64,000 bases of DNA from JAWKIW01 sp046331175 (GTDB taxonomy: Bacteria > Actinomycetota > Acidimicrobiia > Acidimicrobiales > Acidimicrobilacustridaceae), in contig JAXLRI010000013.1 of the NCBI GenBank assembly GCA_046331175.1, forward strand, positions 62,001-126,000, read 5' to 3'. Below the pieces are notes generated by a model. It was not told where the DNA came from and did not search any database. It worked only from the letters and a program-made list of their open reading frames with translations. Made by a program: the position numbers and the translations under genes. This document shows positions 21,664-30,640 of the stretch, one piece after another; positions within the stretch are counted from its first letter, which is position 1, and every line of letters begins with the position of its first letter.

Positions 21664-22500
21664 TCAGCCGGCGCGCTGGAGGTCGCGCAGCTCGCGCCAG
21701 CCGATGGTGACGACGCCGCTGCGTTCGATCAGCGCCCGCAGACCGGGGTCGTGGCACAGCAGGTGGTGGTCGTCCACCCGGTTGGCCCAATCGGTGGCGA
21801 GGGCCCGCAGCTCCTCGGTGTCGTGGGCCGGGTGGAAGTACACCTCGGTCACGCCCGGGCGCAGGTCGAACAGCGCCTTCTCGACGGCCCGGCGGCTGCC
21901 GACGCCCCCCGGCACGAGCACGAAGCTGTCGGGGAACACCACGCCCTCCTCCGCGGCCAGCCGGCGGAACGGGAACCCGACCACCTTCTCGGTGGAGGCG
22001 CCCGAGAGCCGCAGCGGGAGGCCGAAGTCGACCGCCAGCTCGAGGTAGACGTCGAAGAACTCGGGCCGCAGCTGGAGCGTGCCCATGTGGGAGTCGAGGT
22101 GGGACACGTCGAAGCCCCACAGGATGGCGCGCTCGATCTGGGCCCGGCACTCGCGGCGCACCTCGTCGAGGTCGGCGTGGTCCCAGACGTCGTCGACGGT
22201 GCGGGGGAAGCCGCCGTCGCCGCCGAGCAGCGAGGGCGCCTGGGTGATGGGGCCCCAGCGGTACAGCTCGTGCTCGGCGTTGAGGGTCAGGTGCACGCCG
22301 ACGTCCTCACCCAGGTACAGCGCGGCGGCCTGGCGCGCCCAGGGACAGGGCACCATCAGCGTGGCGCTTGTGGCGACCCCGTGGCGCAGGCTCTCGTAGA
22401 CGCCGGTGTTGGCGGCGTGGCACGAGCCCAGGTCGTCGCAGTTGAGGATGAGGAGGCGGTCGTCGGGGCCGTAGCCGAGCCGCTCGGCGAGGGTGGTCAC
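21664..22500 (-). CDS. ChbG/HpnK (YdjC)-family carbohydrate deacetylase
   Basis: A 278-residue protein of the YdjC family, metal-dependent deacetylases acting on sugars such as chitooligosaccharides or on hopanoid N-acetylglucosamine. LLILNCDDLGSCHAANTGVYESL near the N-terminus has the metal-binding Asp pair; GVHLTLNAEHE and HLDSHMGTLQ carry the metal His residues; TEVYFHPAHD is the last family motif. Start is GTG at 22500, six bases after TAGGTT on the minus strand, so leaderless-type. The substrate cannot be specified. An exported nuclease gene lies just upstream on the same strand. Confidence 0.87.
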   Translation of the reverse strand: MTTLAERLGYGPDDRLLILNCDDLGSCHAANTGVYESLRHGVATSATLMVPCPWARQAAALYLGEDVGVHLTLNAEHELYRWGPITQAPSLLGGDGGFPRTVDDVWDHADLDEVRRECRAQIERAILWGFDVSHLDSHMGTLQLRPEFFDVYLELAVDFGLPLRLSGASTEKVVGFPFRRLAAEEGVVFPDSFVLVPGGVGSRRAVEKALFDLRPGVTEVYFHPAHDTEELRALATDWANRVDDHHLLCHDPGLRALIERSGVVTIGWRELRDLQRAG

Positions 22501-22525
22501 GCCGACAACCTACCGGTCGGATCGG

Positions 22526-23086
22526 TCAGGCTTGCGGGCTGTGGGGCCCGGGACACGTCCCCCAGAGGCCGGCGCGGGTGTCGCGGGCGGCGCGGACCGC
22601 GGCGCGCAGCTCGGGTTCGTGGGCCACGTTGGGGGCGATCGTGAGCCCGTCGGCGTAGCCGTCGGCGACCATCGCGAGGTTCACGAACAGGCCGTCGGAC
22701 CGGTGCACGTAGGCGAGCTGGCGCCCGTAGCGGTCGCGCGCCTCGACGTCGGGCTCGAGCAGCACGGCGGCGCCGGGGGGCAGCAGGTCGGCCAGGCGGG
22801 CCGACGCCTGCGTGCCGAAGCACTCGACCGGTGTGTTCGGCTTCTTGGTCTCGGGGGTGTCGATCCCGATCAGGCGCACGGTGGCCTCGGCGCCCTGGCC
22901 GTCGGGGCGCACCACCACGGTGTCGCCGTCGACGGTGCGCACGACCGTGGCGGCGCTGGTCGGCTGGCGCGGCGCCACGCTCGCGGGCGCGGCGGTGCCC
23001 GCCGGGGCGCCACGCACGCAGCCCGCGGCGGCGACGGCCAGGACGACCGCCAGCGTGGTGGCGACGAGGCGGCGGTGGCCGCCCAC
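22526..23086 (-). CDS. Exported thermonuclease-like protein (SNase domain)
   Basis: A 186-residue protein with an N-terminal hydrophobic signal ending in VAAAGC, a possible lipobox, and a staphylococcal-nuclease domain. The catalytic Arg and Glu are in RLIGIDTPETKKP and the second Arg in ARDRYGRQLAYVH, so the active site is complete. VVRTVDGDTVVV is the usual domain entry. It should hydrolyse DNA or RNA at or outside the cell surface. The GTG at 23086 is the best start: it precedes the signal and lies 14 bases after the thiolase stop, so the two may share a transcript. Confidence 0.85.
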   Translation of the reverse strand: MGGHRRLVATTLAVVLAVAAAGCVRGAPAGTAAPASVAPRQPTSAATVVRTVDGDTVVVRPDGQGAEATVRLIGIDTPETKKPNTPVECFGTQASARLADLLPPGAAVLLEPDVEARDRYGRQLAYVHRSDGLFVNLAMVADGYADGLTIAPNVAHEPELRAAVRAARDTRAGLWGTCPGPHSPQA

Positions 23087-23100
23087 CTCGTCGCCGGTGC

Positions 23101-24279
23101 TCAGATCCGCTCGATGATCGTGCCGGTGCCCAGGCCGCCGCCGCAGCACATGGTGATCAGCGCCGTGGACCGATCGGCCCGCACCAGCTCGTGGACCGCC
23201 TTGGTGGTGAGGATGCAGCCCGATCCCCCGAGCGGGTGGCCCAGGGCGATGGCCCCGCCGTTGGGGTTCACCGTCTCCATGTCGGGCTCGAGCTCCCGGG
23301 CCCACGACAGCACGACCGAGGCGAACGCCTCGTTGATCTCGACCACGTCGATGTCGCCCATGGTCATGCCGGTGCGCTCGAAGAGGTGCTGGGTGGCGTC
23401 GATCGGCCCGGTGAGCATCAGCACCGGGTCGACGCCGACCAGGCAGGTGTCGACGATCCGAGCCAGCGGCCGCAGGCCCAGGGCGTCGGCCTTCTCGCGG
23501 GTCATGAGGAGCACGGCGGCGGCCCCGTCGGAGATCTGCGACGAGGATCCCGCGGTGTGCACGCCGTCCTCGCGGGCCACCGCCTTCAGGCCGGCCAGGC
23601 CCTCGAGGGTGGTCTCGCGCAGGCCCTCGTCCCGAGCGACCCGGTGCGTGGTGCCGGTGGGCTTGCCCTCGTCGTCGAGGTCGGGGGCGTCGATCGGCAC
23701 GATCTGGGTGCCGAAGCGGTCCTCGTCCCAGGCGGCGGCGGCCAGCTGCTGGGAGCGCAGGCCCAGCTCGTCGGCGTCCTGGCGGGTGAGGCCCCACTTG
23801 TCGGCGATCCGCTCGGCGGCCTCGAACTGCGAGGTGAACTCGTAGGACGCGAAGTAGGACTTGGGCACGGCCTTGCCGACGTCCAGGCCCCGGGCGAGGC
23901 TGGCGCCCATCGGGACCTGGCTCATGTCCTCCACGCCGCAGGCCACGGCGGCGTCGACCACGCCCGAGGCGATCAGGCTGGTGGCCAGGTTCATGGCCTG
24001 CTGGGACGACCCGCACTGGCTGTCGACGGTGGTGGCCGGCGCCGAGATGGGCAGGCCGGCCGTGAGCCAGGCGGTGCGGGCGATGTTGAACGCCTGCATC
24101 CCGACCTGGGACACGCAGCCCCCGACGACCTGACCGACCTCGGTGGGGTCGACCCCCGACCGGTCGATGCACTCCTTGAGGACCGCTGCCAACAGATCGG
24201 CCGAGTGGATGGTGGAGAGACCGCCCCCCCGGCGACCGATGGGCGAGCGGACCGCTTCGACGATCACGACTTCGCGCAT
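23101..24279 (-). CDS. Acetyl-CoA acetyltransferase / 3-ketoacyl-CoA thiolase
   Basis: A 392-residue thiolase, full length. Nucleophilic Cys89 lies in VDSQCGSSQQ; the second catalytic set is NEAFA, GHPLGGSGC and MCCGGGLGTG near residue 378. It resembles actinobacterial thiolases annotated FadA5/FadA6 from sterol and fatty acid degradation, but the acyl specificity cannot be read. ATG at 24279 with TAGGCT six bases upstream, so leaderless-type. It probably leads a transcript with the nuclease gene downstream. It is not clustered with the other beta-oxidation genes in the window. Confidence 0.92.
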   Translation of the reverse strand: MREVVIVEAVRSPIGRRGGGLSTIHSADLLAAVLKECIDRSGVDPTEVGQVVGGCVSQVGMQAFNIARTAWLTAGLPISAPATTVDSQCGSSQQAMNLATSLIASGVVDAAVACGVEDMSQVPMGASLARGLDVGKAVPKSYFASYEFTSQFEAAERIADKWGLTRQDADELGLRSQQLAAAAWDEDRFGTQIVPIDAPDLDDEGKPTGTTHRVARDEGLRETTLEGLAGLKAVAREDGVHTAGSSSQISDGAAAVLLMTREKADALGLRPLARIVDTCLVGVDPVLMLTGPIDATQHLFERTGMTMGDIDVVEINEAFASVVLSWARELEPDMETVNPNGGAIALGHPLGGSGCILTTKAVHELVRADRSTALITMCCGGGLGTGTIIERI

Positions 24280-24339
24280 CGGGCCAGCCTAGGCGGCGGC
24301 GGAGGCGGGCCACCACCGCAGCGACCACCGGGCGGCGGC

Positions 24340-24549
24340 TCACGCGGCGCTGGCCTCGTCGTGGTGGGCCCGGCGGGCGGCCCGCAGCACCTCGCGGGCC
24401 CGGGCGATGCCGGCCAGGCCGACGGTCCGGGCGTCGTCGTCGAGGCGCCAGGCGGGCCGGCCGACGTCCTGGCGGCGGGCGGGGGAGCGGGCGTCGCGGT
24501 GCTCGGTCGGGGTGCTGTCGACGGTGAGGAGGTGGAGCTGGGCGTCCAT
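24340..24549 (-). CDS. Small conserved-looking actinobacterial protein, 69 aa
   Basis: A 69-residue protein: MDAQLHLLTVDS, a variable middle, then WRLDDDARTVGLAGIARAREVLRAARRAHHDEA. The WRLDDxTRxxGxxGxAxAReAL pattern resembles short uncharacterised proteins I recall from other actinobacteria. Start ATG at 24549, with a weak GAGG just upstream. The frame remains open for 67 further codons upstream, but those read as non-coding and would overlap the promoter of the divergent propeller gene. No function can be given. Confidence 0.55.
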   Translation of the reverse strand: MDAQLHLLTVDSTPTEHRDARSPARRQDVGRPAWRLDDDARTVGLAGIARAREVLRAARRAHHDEASAA

Positions 24550-24734
24550 GCCTCGATGGTGCCCAGGTGGTATGACAGTGACGATCGGACACGGTGCCCG
24601 GCGGTGGCTCGGGTCCTGCACGATGGGCTCGAACGGGCCGACCACCAGGTGCCATCGGACCGTGCGACACGGGCCCGGCGCCGGGTGCGCCGGGAGCCCG
24701 GCGTGCGGTCGCAGCCGGCTCGGAAAGGGATCGC

Positions 24735-27263
24735 ATGCGGGGACCGACAACCAGGCGACGGCGCCTCACGACGCTGGTCGCCTTGGTCGCGCTCGTCGTG
24801 GGGGCCACGGCCCTCGGCGCCGCCGCCCAGACCACCACCACCGTCGGGCCCGACGACGCCGGGTCCACCCTGCGCCCCGGCGAGCAGGTGGTGACCCAGC
24901 AGAAGGCCGGCCAGCTGGTGGTGATCAACGCCGCCGGCCAGAGCCGCCTGCTCAACGGCAACCTCGAGAACCCGCGCGGGGTCGTGGTCCTCGAGGACCA
25001 CTCCGTCCTCGTCGCCGAGAGCACGGCCAACCGGATCTCCGGCGTCGACGGGCCGTTCGGCCCGCGGCCCGCACCGGTCGTGTCGTTCCCGTCGCCCGAG
25101 GCCCTCGCCGTGGGAGCCGACGGCTCGGTCTACGTGTCGTCGCTCAACGGTGGCCAGATCGCCCGGCTCGACGTCGCCTCCCGCACCACCACCACGGTGG
25201 CCGACGGCTTCGTCCGCCCCACCGGCCTGGCCGTCCAGGGCGGTGCGGTCTACGTGGGCGACGCCGGCACGGGCACGATCGTGCGGATCAACCAGGACGG
25301 GTCCAAGGACACGGTCGCCCAGAACATCGGGACGCCCACCGGTCTGGCCATCGGCCCCGACCGCACGATCTACGTGGCCGACTACCTGGGCAAGCGCATC
25401 CTGAAGGTCGACCAGAACGGCCAGCCGAGCGAGCTGGCCCGCATCGACGACCCCGTCCAGCTGGCGCTGGTGCCGGTCGACCCGAAGCCGACCGAGCCGT
25501 TCGTGCTCGCGGTGACGATGGTCGACGGCGTCGTGCAGCTCGACCAGCAGGGCCAGCCGGTCGGCCGCAAGGTCGTGTTCCCCCGCACCGCGGCCGTCGG
25601 CATCGCCACGGTGCCGGGCGGTCCGCCGGTGGCGCCCTCCACCACCGTGGCGGGCGGCAGCGCCGGGTCCACCCCGCCGTCGTCGGCCGCCACCACCACC
25701 AGCGTCGTGCGCTCGGCGCCCGAGGAGGCCGGGGGCACGTCCGCCGCCGGCGTCCTGGCCGGGGCCATCGCCGTGCTGTTCGTCCTCGCCGGCCTGGCCG
25801 CTGGCGCGCTCGTCCTGTCCCGGCGGGGGCGTTCCGGCTTCGAGTCCGGGTTCGGCGACCTCGACTCGTCCGAGCTGTCCATGAGCGACGCCATGGGCCC
25901 CTGCGCCTCCGAGGAGGTCGAGCTGGCCGAATCCGAGAGCGCCCTGGCCCAGGTGCTCGACCAGCGCGAGAGCGCCGTGCGCCGCAAGGCCGAGGCCACC
26001 ACCCGCGTGACCAAGGCGGCGAGCCGCCGGGAGGAAGCCCGGCTGGGCCTCGAGAAGGTGTCGGCCGCCCGCCCGGCCGCCGAGCTCGGCGACCGGTTCA
26101 CGGTGGCCGACCTCGGCCTCGGCACCGACGAGGGACGGGCCGCCCTGCGGGCCTACGGCCAGCAGGAGATGACCGCCGACCAGCTGCGTCGCCGTTGGGA
26201 CCAGCTCGGCGAGGTCAAGGCGCTGCAGCTCGTGGCCGGCGCGGCCGACGACGGCCCCGCAGCCGCCTCGCCGCCGGCGTGGAGCGAGGCGCGAGCCGCG
26301 GTGCTGCTCGACCTCGAGGCCGAGAGCGAGCTGGCCCAGGCGGCGCGCGACGTGGCCGACGCCGATCACGACGTCGAGCGGCTGGCCGTCCGCGAGCAGC
26401 AGGCCCGCGAGCGCATCGCCACGGCCAAGGAGGCCCTCGACGCCTGCCGCGAGCGGGCCCGCCAGGCCGCTGCCGCGCTCGCCGCCCGTCAGCAGGAGGC
26501 TCGCCGCCGCGCCGAGGAGGCCGGTGCCGGGGTCGCGGCCGCCGCGGCCACGACCACCGACGCGAAGGTCGGCGCCAAGCCTGGCGATGCGAAGCCTGGC
26601 GATGCGAAGGCTGGGGCGAAGCCGGGCGATGCGAAGCCTGGCGATGCGAAGCCGGGTGGCGCGAAGCCTGGCGATGCGAAGGCCGGGGCGAAGTCGGGCG
26701 ATGCGAAGGCCGCGGACGCGAAGGATGCGGACGCGAAGGCCGGGGCGAAGCCGGGCGATGCGAAGGCCGCGGGCGCCAAGGCTGGGGCAGGCACCAAGCC
26801 TGCGGGTGCCAAGCCGGTGCCGCCGGGGTCGGGTGACGCGAAGCCTGCGCGGCCCAAGCCGGTGCCGCCGGGGTCGGGTGACGCCAAGCCTGCGGGGGCC
26901 AAGCCGGCGCCGCCGGGGTCGGGTGACGCCAAGCCTGCGGGGGCCAAGCCGGCGCCGCCGGGGTCGGGTGACGCCAAGCCTGCGGGGGCCAAGCCGGCGC
27001 CGCCGGGGTCGGGTGACGCGAAGCCTGCGGGGGCCAAGCCGGCGCCGCCGGGGTCGGGTGACGCGAAGCCTGCGGGTGCCAAGCCGGCGCCGCCGGGGTC
27101 GGGTGACGCGAAGCCTGCGGGTGCCAAGCCGGCCGATGCGAAGCCCGCCGACGCCAAGCCCGCCGATGCGAAGCCGGCGGAGGCGAAGCCTGCCGAGGCG
27201 AAGCCGGGTGACGGCGAGCCGGGTGACGACCCCGGGACGTCGCGGCCGCCGCGGTTCCTCTGA
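24735..27263 (+). CDS. Membrane beta-propeller protein with cytoplasmic coiled coil and KPAGAK repeat tail
   Basis: An 842-residue protein in four parts. A signal segment at about 11-32 is followed by an NHL/SMP-30-like propeller (about 40-290) with repeats such as NPRGVVVLEDHSVLVAE, SPEALAVGADGSVYVSS and TPTGLAIGPDRTIYVAD. A Ser/Thr/Pro linker leads to one transmembrane helix (GVLAGAIAVLFVLAGLAAGA, about 340-360). Then comes a charged, coiled-coil cytoplasmic region (about 390-600). The last 240 residues are lysine-, proline- and alanine-rich repeats, first KPGDA type, then seven copies of KPAGAKPAPPGSGDA. ATG at 24735 is preceded by AAGGGA. The outside propeller and basic inside tail suggest a sensor or envelope scaffold; function unknown. 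Confidence 0.8.
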   Translation: MRGPTTRRRRLTTLVALVALVVGATALGAAAQTTTTVGPDDAGSTLRPGEQVVTQQKAGQLVVINAAGQSRLLNGNLENPRGVVVLEDHSVLVAESTANRISGVDGPFGPRPAPVVSFPSPEALAVGADGSVYVSSLNGGQIARLDVASRTTTTVADGFVRPTGLAVQGGAVYVGDAGTGTIVRINQDGSKDTVAQNIGTPTGLAIGPDRTIYVADYLGKRILKVDQNGQPSELARIDDPVQLALVPVDPKPTEPFVLAVTMVDGVVQLDQQGQPVGRKVVFPRTAAVGIATVPGGPPVAPSTTVAGGSAGSTPPSSAATTTSVVRSAPEEAGGTSAAGVLAGAIAVLFVLAGLAAGALVLSRRGRSGFESGFGDLDSSELSMSDAMGPCASEEVELAESESALAQVLDQRESAVRRKAEATTRVTKAASRREEARLGLEKVSAARPAAELGDRFTVADLGLGTDEGRAALRAYGQQEMTADQLRRRWDQLGEVKALQLVAGAADDGPAAASPPAWSEARAAVLLDLEAESELAQAARDVADADHDVERLAVREQQARERIATAKEALDACRERARQAAAALAARQQEARRRAEEAGAGVAAAAATTTDAKVGAKPGDAKPGDAKAGAKPGDAKPGDAKPGGAKPGDAKAGAKSGDAKAADAKDADAKAGAKPGDAKAAGAKAGAGTKPAGAKPVPPGSGDAKPARPKPVPPGSGDAKPAGAKPAPPGSGDAKPAGAKPAPPGSGDAKPAGAKPAPPGSGDAKPAGAKPAPPGSGDAKPAGAKPAPPGSGDAKPAGAKPADAKPADAKPADAKPAEAKPAEAKPGDGEPGDDPGTSRPPRFL
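26796..27110 (+). repeat. Seven 45-bp tandem repeats encoding KPAGAKPAPPGSGDA
   Basis: Seven contiguous 15-residue units; the first two vary (KPAGAKPVPPGSGDA, KPARPKPVPPGSGDA) and the last five are identical at the protein level and nearly so in DNA. The region just upstream (about 26570-26790) has shorter irregular KPGDA-type repeats. Near-identity implies recent expansion. Confidence 0.92.
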
Positions 27264-27361
27264 GCGTCCCGCCCTCGGCCACCGACCCGGCACGGGTCCG
27301 GCCGTCGACGGATCCGGCGGATCGGACGGGCCCGGACGGGCGCCGGCGGTAGGGTGAGGCC

Positions 27362-27862
27362 GTGGCGCGCACCGTGATCGGCGATCTGCTCGGCGACGTC
27401 TTCGGCGGCGCCGAGCTGCGGTTGGCCAAGGTCGACCGCGCCGTCACCAACGCCACCGATTCCATCGAGGAGCGGATCTGGCGTCTCGCCGGGAAGGGCC
27501 TCGTGATCGCCGCCACCGTGCTGCGCCTGCTGGCCCTGCTCGCCGCCGTGCGCGACGGCAAGGGCGTCGGCACGCTCCTGGTGGCCGCCTTCATCCCGCT
27601 CACCATCTTCCGGGCCGTGGCCAAGCAGCACCGGCGCAACAGCAGCCGCGTCACCTGGTTCTTCCAGGGCCTCTGCCTCGCCGGCGACGTCGGCGTGCTC
27701 ATCGCCGCCTACCTGATCGGCCAGGAGTGGTCGGTCGTGATCCTGGCGGCGTCGGGCGAGATCGTGGCCTGGGCCGGGCGGCGGGCCGACGAGCGCGCCG
27801 ACGACATCCAGGAGGCCAAGGTGCGCCGCCTCCTGCGGCGCGAGGTGCTCGGCCGCCGCTGA
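27362..27862 (+). CDS. Small uncharacterised membrane protein
   Basis: A 166-residue protein, not recognised. The N-terminal 45 residues are soluble and charged (LRLAKVDRAVTNATDSIEERIWRL); about three hydrophobic segments follow (GLVIAATVLRLLALLAAV, GTLLVAAFIPLTIF, LCLAGDVGVLIAAYLIG), and the end is a basic amphipathic helix rich in Arg (ADERADDIQEAKVRRLLRRE). GTG start at 27362 with TAGGGT six bases upstream, a leaderless-type promoter. It is flanked by genes with their own promoters on the same strand. Confidence 0.7.
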   Translation: MARTVIGDLLGDVFGGAELRLAKVDRAVTNATDSIEERIWRLAGKGLVIAATVLRLLALLAAVRDGKGVGTLLVAAFIPLTIFRAVAKQHRRNSSRVTWFFQGLCLAGDVGVLIAAYLIGQEWSVVILAASGEIVAWAGRRADERADDIQEAKVRRLLRREVLGRR

Positions 27863-27950
27863 TCCGGCTGATCCCGCCAGCCACGATGCCGGCGGCCCGG
27901 CACCGCGGCACCCCGGCCGACCGCACCGTTGCCGGTAGGCTCCGCCGCCC

Positions 27951-28808
27951 ATGGACGCACGCGAGTGGCTCGGCCTCCAGCCCACCCACAACCCCATGCG
28001 GTGGTTCCTGCCGGTGGTGCCCGGCATCTCCACCGGTGGCGGGTTCCTGTTCGGCGGGTGCGGGCTCGGCGCCGCCATCGCCGCCCTCGAGCAGACCACC
28101 GGCCGGCCGATCGTGTGGGCGACCGCGCAGTACCTCTCGTTCGCCCGACCGCCGTCGATCATGGACATCGACGTGACCGTGGCGGTCGACGGGCGCCAGA
28201 CCACCCAGGCCCGAGCCGTCGGCCACGTCGGTGGCACCGAGATCCTCACCGTCAACGCCGCGCTCGGCCAGCGAGCGTTCCCCGAGCAGGGCCAGTGGGC
28301 CCTCCGTCCCGAGGTCCCGCCGCCCGACGACTGCCCGCGGCGCGAGCCCCGCTGGAACGTCGGCGACTCCATCCTCAACCGCCTCGACCAGCGATGGGCC
28401 CTCCCCGGCGACGACGGCTCGGGCCACTGCGCGGTGTGGACCCGCATGCCCGACCTGCTCGCGGTGTCCGCTCCGGCGCTGGCCGTGCTCGGCGACTACG
28501 TGCCGCTCGGGCTCAGCACCACGTTGACCAACGAGATCACCTCGAACAGCCTCGACAACACGCTGCGGGTCGGTCGCATCGTCCCCACCGAGTGGGTGCT
28601 CGTCGACATCCGGGTCGACCTGGTGGCCGAGGGATTCGGCCACGGCTTCGTGTACCTGTGGGCCGAGGACGGCACGCTCATGGCGATGGCGAGCCAGTCG
28701 GCCCTCGTCCGGGTGTGGAAGGGCGAGGGCTACCGCCCCGCCACCGCTCCGGACGCAGCCGGCGCCGCGGGCGCTGGCGGTTCGCCGGCGGCCGAGACCA
28801 CCGGCTGA
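27951..28808 (+). CDS. Acyl-CoA thioesterase family protein (TesB-like)
   Basis: A 285-residue double hot-dog protein. STGGGFLFGGCGLGAAIAALEQTTGRPIVWATAQYL is the typical first domain of actinobacterial TesB-like proteins, and GDYVPLGLSTTLTNEITSNSLDNTLRVGRIV with LVDIRVDLVAEGFGHG forms the second. It is distinct from the thioesterase at 17705, so substrates may differ. ATG at 27951 with TAGGCT nine bases upstream. The C-terminus has an Ala/Gly-rich tail outside the fold. It converges on the large membrane protein gene at 28825. Confidence 0.83.
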   Translation: MDAREWLGLQPTHNPMRWFLPVVPGISTGGGFLFGGCGLGAAIAALEQTTGRPIVWATAQYLSFARPPSIMDIDVTVAVDGRQTTQARAVGHVGGTEILTVNAALGQRAFPEQGQWALRPEVPPPDDCPRREPRWNVGDSILNRLDQRWALPGDDGSGHCAVWTRMPDLLAVSAPALAVLGDYVPLGLSTTLTNEITSNSLDNTLRVGRIVPTEWVLVDIRVDLVAEGFGHGFVYLWAEDGTLMAMASQSALVRVWKGEGYRPATAPDAAGAAGAGGSPAAETTG

Positions 28809-28824
28809 GCGGGTTCGGCGGGCC

Positions 28825-30618
28825 TCAGCCGGTGGTGCCGCGGCTGACCATGCCGGTCGGCACCGCGAACACGGCGACCGGGCGGGTGCCGGCGGCCACC
28901 TCGTCAGGGCCGGGCCAGGCGCGGGCGACCGGCACCGCGAAGGACCGCGCCGACCAGCGGGCGATGGCGTCGTCGCCCTCGGCGACGACGAGCTCGACGG
29001 CCGGCGCGGGTGTGCCGATCTCGTGGCCGGGCACGAACACCCGACCCCACCAACCGGGCAGCTCGACCTCGGTCCCGTGGCGGTCCACCGCCGCGGCGAC
29101 CCCGGCGTACCAGGTGGGCAGACCGGTGCCGTCGCCGTGCACGGCCACGCGGCCGGGTGCGGCGGCGTCGAGCCAGGGCTCGAGCCCGTCGCGCAACCGG
29201 GCCATCATCGGCCCGTCCGCCTCGCGCGGCAGGGGGGCGTCGACCGCGCCCACCGCCGTCCACGCCCCGAGCCCGATCACGACCACCGCCACGACGACCG
29301 CCGCCGGTCGGGCCGACCGGGTGGCGACGGCCGGTCGCCAGGTGGCCACCGCCCGGGCTGCCGCGGCGCCGGCGAGGGCGACCAGGAGGGTGGCCGGCGC
29401 CCACGCCGGGCGGACGAGCCACGGATAGGCGGGCCCGACGATGGCGGCCAGCCCGACGCCGGTCGCCACCAGGCCCACCGCGGCGGTGACGGCGCCGACC
29501 CCACCGTCGGCCCAGCGGGTGCGCCGGGCGACCACGCCGACGCCGGCGAGCAGCCCCAGCGGCAGGAGCAGCCACATCGGGGTGGCCGGCTCGACGGCCC
29601 CGGGCACCACCACGGGCTCGCCGAAGCCGAGCCATGCCGGGCGGCCGGTCGCCCGGGCGAGCAGGCCCACGCCGTCGGCCCGCACCCGGCCGCCGGCCTC
29701 CAGGGCGCCCGGCGTGCCGTCGGCGGTCGTCGCCGTGGTGAGGTCGTCCCCGTACCCCTGGACGATCGCGGCGAGGTTGCCCCGCTCGGCGGTCAGCTGC
29801 TGGGCGATGGGCAGCGCCCACAGGACGACCACCACGCCGGCGCTCACCAGGCCGACGGCCAGGGGGCGAGCGCGCCTGGGGCCGGGGGTGGTCGGGTCGG
29901 CCTCGTCGACGTCCGATCGGCGGCGGCGGGCGACGCGCCAGGTCGCAACGGTGGCGCTCCAGACCACCAGGGCGGCCGCGAGCGGGAGGTAGCCGAGGTG
30001 GCACTGCACGGTGAACGAGGCCACGGCCAGCCCGACCGGGATCGACCACCGGCCGCCCCGAGCCACGTCCCACGCGAGGAACACCAGCAGGACGCTCGGC
30101 AGCAGCGCAGCCCACGGGTTCCACGGGTTCACGAGCAGGTCGACGCCGAGGGCGTGCACGAGGAGCGCCAGCACCAGGCCGGTGGAGGCCGCCATGGCCG
30201 TCCCGCCCCGCCGCCGGGCGATCCACCACGCCCCGAACACGGCGGCGGCGTCGAGGGCGGCCACGCCGAGCAGCAGGCCGTTGGGGCCGCCGGCCAGCCG
30301 GTCGGGGAGGGCGAGCACCCAGGCGAGCGCCGGTCCGGGGTGGTTCCAGCCGAACCGGGAGTAGGCGCCGACGAGCGGCCCGTGGGCCGAGCCCACGTCG
30401 GTCACCGACACCTCGATGGCGGCCCAGTCCGAGACCGGCTCCCACCGACGGGACGCGGCCAGGCCCAGCGCGGCGACGAAGGGCAGGGCCAACCCCGCGG
30501 CCAGGGCGAGGCCGAACCGGTCGGCGCGACGAGCAGCACCGGTGCCGTCGTCGGTCGCCCCGGTCGGGTGCGGATCGGTCACGGGCACCGGGTCGGGTTC
30601 GGGCACCGGGTCGGGCAC
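28825..30618 (-). CDS. Polytopic membrane protein, glycosyltransferase (GT-C)-like
   Basis: A 597-residue protein with about ten to twelve transmembrane segments. The short Pro/Asp-rich N-terminus precedes helix 1 (about 35-55). The first external loop carries DWAAIEVSVTDVGSAHGP and GWNHPGPALAWVLALP; an acidic motif in the first loop followed by many helices is typical of GT-C glycosyltransferases of the ArnT/PMT type. An extracytoplasmic C-terminal domain follows the last helix. The GTG at 30618 is one choice among several because the Pro/Asp tract has other GTG codons. Likely transfers a sugar from a polyprenyl donor; inference only. Confidence 0.7.
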   Translation of the reverse strand: MPDPVPEPDPVPVTDPHPTGATDDGTGAARRADRFGLALAAGLALPFVAALGLAASRRWEPVSDWAAIEVSVTDVGSAHGPLVGAYSRFGWNHPGPALAWVLALPDRLAGGPNGLLLGVAALDAAAVFGAWWIARRRGGTAMAASTGLVLALLVHALGVDLLVNPWNPWAALLPSVLLVFLAWDVARGGRWSIPVGLAVASFTVQCHLGYLPLAAALVVWSATVATWRVARRRRSDVDEADPTTPGPRRARPLAVGLVSAGVVVVLWALPIAQQLTAERGNLAAIVQGYGDDLTTATTADGTPGALEAGGRVRADGVGLLARATGRPAWLGFGEPVVVPGAVEPATPMWLLLPLGLLAGVGVVARRTRWADGGVGAVTAAVGLVATGVGLAAIVGPAYPWLVRPAWAPATLLVALAGAAAARAVATWRPAVATRSARPAAVVVAVVVIGLGAWTAVGAVDAPLPREADGPMMARLRDGLEPWLDAAAPGRVAVHGDGTGLPTWYAGVAAAVDRHGTEVELPGWWGRVFVPGHEIGTPAPAVELVVAEGDDAIARWSARSFAVPVARAWPGPDEVAAGTRPVAVFAVPTGMVSRGTTG

Positions 30619-30640
30619 GGGCGTCGTCCCGGTCCGGGCC

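Noticed and set aside
24264..27293. Long minus-strand frames over the propeller gene, with regular RRLGVTRPRR-type repeats.
   Set aside because: They are the antisense reading of the KPAGAK coding repeats and of GC-rich codons; no start signal and implausible composition.
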